DNA from: Clostridiales bacterium
Lineage (GTDB): Bacteria; Bacillota; Clostridia; Lachnospirales; Lachnospiraceae
DNA: 47,563 bases
NCBI GenBank assembly: GCA_021204025.1
Contig: JAJQAC010000071.1
Span: 1 to 47,563 of the forward strand
Reading direction: 5' to 3'
Shown here in pieces: positions 43,170-47,563 of the stretch (within the stretch, counting starts at the first letter, position 1; every line of letters starts with the position of its first letter). The translations under genes and the position numbers were made by a program. Under the pieces are notes generated by a model. It saw only the letters and a list, made by a program, of their open reading frames with translations. It searched no databases and had not been told where the DNA came from.

Positions 43170-44079
43170 TGAGCAGGAATACTTTGTCATTCTGGCGGAA
43201 GAAAAAAACTATACCCGGGCAGCGGAAAGAGCCTGCATCTCTCAACCCGCTCTGAGTAAGGCGATCAAAAAACTGGAACAGGATTACGGCTGTACCCTGA
43301 TCCTCCGGGAAGGCCGCAATCTTTCGCTTACTGCAGCCGGTCAGTTATATCTGGACAGCGCGCAGCGAATGCTGAAACTGCGCAACAACGCCTATGAGAG
43401 AATTCACGCCATGAGCCGGAGCGCTTCTCCCCGGCTGCGCATTGGTATCAACCGGCAATATTCTCAACGCCAGTTCGCTCAGGCGCTGCAGCGCAATCAT
43501 CGGGACTATCCCGGGGAATTGCCTGATGTATATGAAATCGATTCGCGCCAGGCCCTGACTATGCTGCGCAATGGTCTGCTGGACATGGCTGTCGCGTTAC
43601 AGGAGGAAGATAAATTACCGTCGGATCTTATACATTATCCCCTCTCACAGGAATTTCTGGCTGCCTTTGTCCCGGACACTCCGGAATTTTACCCTGTCAT
43701 CCGGGATTATCCCGCAGGTACAGAGGTTCCCGTCCGGGTATTCCATGGCAAAACTACTCTGCATACAGGTCTGGGCACCAACTATGACGCAATCATCCAG
43801 GCTTTTTTCAGGGCACAGGAGGTGCAGCCCAACTATGTCTGTTCCATTTCTGACGTCCCGACCGCCATCGAAGCGGTAAAAAACGGGATGGGCATGGTCT
43901 ACAATTATCTTTCCCGGGCCAGTGGATTCCGCTGCCCCTATTATTATCACATTATACCTGACCTGCCTCTGCGTCACTATATTTTCCTTAGGCCGGATAC
44001 TCCTGTCACTCCGCAGATCGATTTTCTGATCCGGCTGCTCCGGAAAGATCACCTTTCTGAAGACTCACAGAAATCATGA
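43153..44079 (+). CDS. LysR-family regulator, second of a pair
   Basis: A 308 aa protein; the start may be GTG 43153 (GGAAGG five bases upstream) or ATG 43159. Both overlap the previous gene by 11-17 nt, so translation is coupled. A canonical LysR HTH (NYTRAAERACISQPALSKAIKKLEQDYGCTLILREGRNLSLT) precedes the effector-binding domain. Two overlapping LysR genes sharing one transcript next to a single transporter operon suggest either a hetero-oligomer or two signals. Confidence 0.9.
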   Translation: MIMYLNEQEYFVILAEEKNYTRAAERACISQPALSKAIKKLEQDYGCTLILREGRNLSLTAAGQLYLDSAQRMLKLRNNAYERIHAMSRSASPRLRIGINRQYSQRQFAQALQRNHRDYPGELPDVYEIDSRQALTMLRNGLLDMAVALQEEDKLPSDLIHYPLSQEFLAAFVPDTPEFYPVIRDYPAGTEVPVRVFHGKTTLHTGLGTNYDAIIQAFFRAQEVQPNYVCSISDVPTAIEAVKNGMGMVYNYLSRASGFRCPYYYHIIPDLPLRHYIFLRPDTPVTPQIDFLIRLLRKDHLSEDSQKS

Positions 44080-44101
44080 CAGGAATAACCTCTGCAAAAC
44101 C

Positions 44102-44130
44102 TTGCAGCGAATTCAATTTTTCTCTATAAT
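44102..44130 (+). promoter_or_regulatory. Promoter of the NimA-like gene
   Basis: TTGCAG (44102-44107) and TATAAT (44125-44130) lie exactly 17 bp apart. The roughly 100-nt leader contains a small hairpin (GCGAAG with CTTCGC near 44173-44187). Confidence 0.75.
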
Positions 44131-44232
44131 ATTACCATGCAGACAGCAAAAATATTTTGTCGCCCATGGTATGCGAAGTTCTTCGCACTTCTTGCTATCA
44201 AAACATTAAAAACATGAGGAGGAAAGGTCCAA

Positions 44233-44730
44233 ATGAGACCCATAAGACGAAAAGACCGTGAAGTAAAAGATTTTGAGATCATAAAACAGATCATCGACGA
44301 ATGCGAGATCATCCGCCTCGGACTCGCCGACGGCGATTTCCCTTATATCGTACCGGTAAATTTTGCTTATCAGATCAATGGTACTGAGGTCGCGTTCTAT
44401 ATCCACGGCGCCATGGCCGGACGGAAATATGAACTGATGAAGCAAAATGGGAAATGCTCCTTTGAGATGGATATCCCTATCCAGATGGACTGTGTCTATA
44501 AGTACAAAGACGTCACCATGCGCTATAAGAGCGTAATGGGTACCGCGCGTATCGATTTCCTCGAAGGTCAGGAAAAACAGCACGCCCTTGACGATGTCAT
44601 CATGGCACGCCACGAGGAGACGAAGAACTTTGAGTATAATCACAACCTCGTCGCGCACACCGCAATCGTAAAACTGACCGTGCTGGAGATGAGCGCGAAA
44701 GCAAATCTGCCTGCCAGCGGGCCGGACTGA
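44233..44730 (+). CDS. Pyridoxamine 5'-phosphate oxidase-like flavoprotein, NimA family
   Basis: A 165 aa protein of the PNPOx-like split-barrel family, closest in pattern to NimA: MRRKDREV-type start (MRPIRRKDREVKDF), CEIIRLGLADGDFPYIVPVNFAY, FYIHGAMAGRKYELM, and a SVMGTARI strand. The conserved His of YIHGA is the NimA-type residue. Such proteins bind flavin; some reduce nitroimidazoles, but most are housekeeping, so drug resistance should not be assumed. AGGAGG precedes the ATG, with its own promoter. Confidence 0.87.
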   Translation: MRPIRRKDREVKDFEIIKQIIDECEIIRLGLADGDFPYIVPVNFAYQINGTEVAFYIHGAMAGRKYELMKQNGKCSFEMDIPIQMDCVYKYKDVTMRYKSVMGTARIDFLEGQEKQHALDDVIMARHEETKNFEYNHNLVAHTAIVKLTVLEMSAKANLPASGPD

Positions 44731-44973
44731 GTCTGAGATCAAAGGCTCAAATCCATAGCTTCCGACTTCAAAATCTGGAACTTGCCAAACTATTTTAGTT
44801 TCAGGCATCATTTGACCAAAACTTTGCTTTCAGGTCCTGAGTTCTTCTCTTTAAAAATATATCTCCGGCACAAACACAAAAATACGCTCCCGCACACTAC
44901 AACAATTCCCCGCTGCCAGAATACATGCAGCGGGGAATTCCCTTCTTTTCATTATTATTTCAGACACAAACCT
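44731..44973. other. Short convergent gap with terminator
   Basis: The gap between the NimA-like gene and the convergent cstA holds the hairpin at 44904-44939. I see nothing else. Confidence 0.6.
44904..44939 (+). terminator. Terminator between nimA-like gene and cstA
   Basis: AATTCCCCGCTG and CAGCGGGGAATT form a perfect 12-bp stem. A pyrimidine-rich CCCTTCTTTTC tract follows on the plus strand. It probably serves both convergent transcripts. Confidence 0.8.
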
Positions 44974-46680
44974 TTACTTCGCCTTCGCAGCCTGCCCCTG
45001 GAACGTATGAATACCCTCGATCACAAGGATAATCGCCAGTATTGTCATCGCCGCAGCAAAGAGGAACTGGAACCAGTCGCCCCATACAGCGCCGCCTGCT
45101 CCGATCAGAACGATCTTTTTCTGCACCATCATAATCAGATAGGTCAGTGTCGCCGCCAGCATAAAGATCATCGGGATAAAGAACATCTTATTATTCTTGC
45201 CCGCTTCTCCCAGCCAGGCAGCTACTGCCATCAGCGCGATGCCGGCAAGGAGCTGGTTTGCCGCTCCGAAGAGCGCCCAGATCTGACTCAAACTCAACGC
45301 ACCCAGGATACAGCCGATCACCACCATAACAGCTGTGCCAACAAGCGGATGCGCCAGCAGCCTGCGGATGCCGGTCGCGTCCTGATAACTCTTCTCATCC
45401 TCCTTTAAGAACAGCTCTGAGAACATAAAACGGCTCAGACGGGTACCGGTATCCAGACTCGTCAGAGCAAATACAGATACCGCCAGTGTCAGGAGCGCCT
45501 TGATCACGTTATTAATCGAGGAGCCCTCCGCGCCAAACATCAACGCAATACCACTCGCAAACGCTACGGACGGTGAACCGAAGCCGCCGCTGGTATAGGT
45601 CTGATAAACCATACCAACTGCGATCAACGAGACGATACCCAGCGCCGACTCAATCAACATGGAGCCGTAACCGATCGGCTTCGCGTCTTTTTCATTCGCC
45701 AGCTGCTTGGAAGAAGTACCGGTCGCGATCAGACTGTGGAAACCGGAGCATGCGCCGCAGGCTACCGTAATAAACAGAGTCGGGAACAGAGTTCCGATAC
45801 CGGTACTCCACCCGGTAAAGACCGGCATATCAAAGGTTGCGCTTCCTCCGCCAAAAGCCGCAAAAACGATACCGATCACCGCAATCGCCATCATCGCGTA
45901 CAGCAGGAAGCTGGAAAGATAGTCACGCGGCTGCAGCAGGATCCATACCGGTACCAGCGAAGCAATTGTAATATACACACCGATAAAGACAATCCAGCCA
46001 GTCCGTCCCATCGCAAAACCGACATTCAGGCCAAACGCAAGCATCAGGATGATCGCGATGATGCCAAAAATGGTTGCGGGAAGCGTTCCCAGCCCCATAC
46101 GGTTCGTCAGGATGCCGTAAATAATTGCCAGTACGATAAAAAGCAGCGAGATGATCGCCGTCGTCTGGTTGCCGGTCGGATTGGTAACCAGACCAAAGCC
46201 CTCGCCTGCCGCAGTGTAAAACGTGCCCGCCACAACGTTGACAAACGATGCGATTACCAGCAGCAGCACCAGAAGTGCAAAGATGGTAAACAGTTTCTGC
46301 GCCCGTTTCCCCATGGAGTCATGGATGATCTCACCAACGGATTTGCCGTCATGACGGATGGAAGCAAACAGGGAGCCGAAATCCTGAAGTCCTCCGACAA
46401 AGATACCTCCAATAATGCACCACAGAAATACCGGCAGCCAGCCAAATACTGATGCCTGAATCGGACCATTGATCGGTCCGGCTCCCGCGATGGATGAAAA
46501 ATGGTGTCCCATCAGAACCGCAGGCTTCGCCGCGCAGTAATCTACGCCGTCCTCCAGTTCAATTGCGGGTGTTTTCCTCTTCGGGTCAACCCCCCACTGC
46601 TTTGCAAGCCATGATCCATAATAAACATATCCTATAATCAGAAGGACGATGGCTGCAAGAATGATCATTAATGCTGTCAT
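44974..46680 (-). CDS. cstA: Carbon starvation protein CstA family transporter
   Basis: A 568 aa protein with about sixteen helices. N-terminal hallmarks are YYGSWLAKQWGVDPKRKTPAIE and GHHFSSIAGAGPINGPIQA (about residues 54-72). CGACSGFHSLIATGTSSKQLANE lies in the middle. CstA/BtsT family members import peptides or pyruvate during carbon limitation. This short version is the form common in anaerobic Firmicutes. AAGGAGAG precedes the ATG at 46680. An unrecognised small gene lies 68 bp upstream on the same strand. Confidence 0.95.
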   Translation of the reverse strand: MTALMIILAAIVLLIIGYVYYGSWLAKQWGVDPKRKTPAIELEDGVDYCAAKPAVLMGHHFSSIAGAGPINGPIQASVFGWLPVFLWCIIGGIFVGGLQDFGSLFASIRHDGKSVGEIIHDSMGKRAQKLFTIFALLVLLLVIASFVNVVAGTFYTAAGEGFGLVTNPTGNQTTAIISLLFIVLAIIYGILTNRMGLGTLPATIFGIIAIILMLAFGLNVGFAMGRTGWIVFIGVYITIASLVPVWILLQPRDYLSSFLLYAMMAIAVIGIVFAAFGGGSATFDMPVFTGWSTGIGTLFPTLFITVACGACSGFHSLIATGTSSKQLANEKDAKPIGYGSMLIESALGIVSLIAVGMVYQTYTSGGFGSPSVAFASGIALMFGAEGSSINNVIKALLTLAVSVFALTSLDTGTRLSRFMFSELFLKEDEKSYQDATGIRRLLAHPLVGTAVMVVIGCILGALSLSQIWALFGAANQLLAGIALMAVAAWLGEAGKNNKMFFIPMIFMLAATLTYLIMMVQKKIVLIGAGGAVWGDWFQFLFAAAMTILAIILVIEGIHTFQGQAAKAK

Positions 46681-46748
46681 ATGTTTCTCTCCTTTTTGAT
46701 TCCCCGCTGTAAGCGGGTTGTTTGTCCCGGTTCAGGTTTTTCATCCCC

Positions 46749-47252
46749 TCATCCCAAACCGTTATTTATCATGCGAACGAGCTTTTTCAGGTCCCGGCCC
46801 TGGCGGTTAGTATACGCCATGCCCGAAGAAAGCTCGACAGCAAGCAAACGATAATGTGTCCATCCATGGAAGGAAAACCGGTAGCTTTTGTAACGCCGCA
46901 GCTTCGGCGCCAATGCGGCCGCACTTTCCGTAATGGTGTCTGCCAGAATAATCAGAGTAATATCACTATTGCGATGATTCGCATGAGGCTTTACTTTTGC
47001 AAGTCCTCTCTCCCACGCGGCCTTATCCAGTTCCTGAAGAAGCTCTTCGTCCAGTTTTTGCCTCGACGCAAAATAGACATAATCATTGGATTCCGCCTCA
47101 GATATCGTCGCGCTGCGCACCAGAAAAAACTGTTCATCGTGGGAATGGAACTCTGCCTCCGCGTCAAACGGAGGCTCGATCTCCTCTCTGCGAACATTAT
47201 AATAAGCCTCAAAGGCGCGCGCAAAACGGTCAAACACCGCATCCCGATCCAT
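46749..47252 (-). CDS. Unrecognised 167-aa protein upstream of cstA
   Basis: A 167 aa soluble protein starting MDRDAVFDRFARAFEAYYNV, with a GGAGAAG ribosome site. No signal peptide or membrane segment is visible. I do not recognise a family with confidence. Notable are a central acidic region (DEELLQELDKAAWERGL), a hydrophobic strand DITLIILADTI, and a basic aromatic segment KLRRYKSYRFSFHGW. Codon use and base composition match its neighbours. Its spacing to cstA, with only a hairpin (CCCGC with GCGGG near 46703-46717) between, suggests one operon and a role linked to CstA. Confidence 0.7.
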   Translation of the reverse strand: MDRDAVFDRFARAFEAYYNVRREEIEPPFDAEAEFHSHDEQFFLVRSATISEAESNDYVYFASRQKLDEELLQELDKAAWERGLAKVKPHANHRNSDITLIILADTITESAAALAPKLRRYKSYRFSFHGWTHYRLLAVELSSGMAYTNRQGRDLKKLVRMINNGLG

Positions 47253-47301
47253 ATTACTTTCTTCTCCTGTATTACAATCGTGCAGGATAATATTTCCCTG
47301 C

Positions 47302-47469
47302 TCACCGCATGGCTGTTGTATGCCAAAGATACCTGTTTAGCAACGGCCACAGCGGAACGCGGATTACATCCGGATTCTCCGGAAAATTCCCATCGTAATC
47401 CTGCGAAAAAAATAAAACGCCGAGATACGACAAATCAGGCTGTATCAGCACCTCTTCGTCTGCCCCGGC
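47302..47469 (-). pseudogene. Gene remnant without a start (55 codons)
   Basis: A stop-to-stop frame encodes AGADEEVLIQPDLSYLGVLF, then a stretch rich in Asp/Asn/Pro, then VIRVPLWPLLNRYLWHTTAMR and TGA at 47302-47304. It has no ATG, GTG or TTG with a ribosome site, but the composition is protein-like and it runs directly into the gene at 47252. It is probably the 3' remnant of a gene whose front has been removed; the cut would lie near the palindrome at 47519-47533. The family is not recognised. Confidence 0.4.
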
Positions 47470-47518
47470 TTAATAATGAATGTCATATCTTAAATTTCAT
47501 AAAGATTCTAGGGAAACG

Positions 47519-47533
47519 CTGATTTAATCAGCA
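47519..47533. repeat. Perfect 15-bp palindrome at right edge
   Basis: GCTGATTTAATCAGC is a perfect palindrome around a central T/A, flanked by AAAC and ATTTTAGC. Beyond it, to 47563, there is no gene. It could be the end of an insertion element extending past the window, but only one end is visible. Confidence 0.4.
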
Positions 47534-47563
47534 TTTTAGCTACCCATCCAAGCACTATTTATT

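Noticed and set aside
44233-44730. Considered calling a nitroimidazole resistance gene
   Set aside because: NimA-like flavoproteins are common housekeeping genes in Clostridia. Sequence alone does not show activity on the drug.
46722-47522. 266-codon plus-strand frame across the right edge
   Set aside because: It runs antisense to the 167 aa gene, which has a good ribosome site. The plus-strand frame has none and its sequence looks like low-order basic filler.
1-47563. CRISPR arrays, tRNA and rRNA genes
   Set aside because: No regularly spaced direct repeats with unique spacers were found. No tRNA cloverleaf with a CCA-type end or rRNA-like sequence was recognised by eye.

Overview
The window looks like a chromosomal segment of a gut-type Clostridia, most likely a Lachnospiraceae member of the Enterocloster/Hungatella/Lachnoclostridium sort. 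This is inferred from gene content: YhaM, YesM/YesN-type two-component genes, several TRAP and TTT carboxylate transporters, hexuronate catabolism, a degenerate HtrA protein and CstA. Strong AGGAGG ribosome sites and moderate GC fit. The AT-rich first 4.8 kb differs clearly from the rest and is imported.

Region by region. (1) 250-4815: a very small integrated element at the 3' end of rlmD, bounded by an imperfect 31-35 bp direct repeat. It carries a two-gene Hachiman anti-phage system (hamA, hamB) and a serine recombinase broken by three in-frame stops. (2) 4.8-10.5 kb, minus strand: rlmD with a coding tandem repeat inside it, the exoribonuclease gene yhaM, a membrane-anchored HtrA-like protein that has lost its catalytic triad, and an amidohydrolase. 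(3) 10.7-18.4 kb, minus strand: a TRAP transporter operon with two solute-binding proteins, preceded by a YesM/YesN-like sensor/regulator pair and an AraC regulator. (4) 18.6-25.2 kb, plus strand: uxuA, uxuB, a second TRAP transporter and a decayed uxaC, i.e. uptake and breakdown of hexuronate-derived acids. The gaps in this operon hold large RNA or DNA hairpins and a tandem repeat with compensatory changes. (5) 25.8-31.3 kb, plus strand: a tightly coupled three-gene set, TerB_N/TerB_C protein + BrxD-type (DUF2791) ATPase + Lhr/BrxHI-type helicase. This is the best candidate here for an under-described nucleic-acid-processing or defence system. (6) 31.3-38 kb: TRIC-family channel, VanH-like D-2-hydroxyacid dehydrogenase divergent from a Crp/Fnr regulator, a monoacylglycerol-lipase-like hydrolase, an AAA-ATPase/PD-(D/E)XK protein and an AEC transporter. 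(7) 38-44.1 kb: a tripartite tricarboxylate transporter operon (tctC with an in-frame amber codon, tctB, tctA) plus an esterase, divergent from two overlapping LysR genes. (8) 44.1 kb to the end: a NimA-like flavoprotein, cstA with an unrecognised partner gene upstream, and a start-less gene remnant beside a palindrome at the right edge.

The metabolic theme is scavenging of organic and sugar acids (two TRAP systems, one TTT system, CstA, AEC carrier) under local AraC, LysR, Crp/Fnr and two-component control. Defence or DNA-processing modules sit at 0.4-3.6 kb and 25.8-31.3 kb. No rRNA, tRNA, CRISPR array or complete insertion sequence was found. Family names come from motif recognition by eye, not from database searches.
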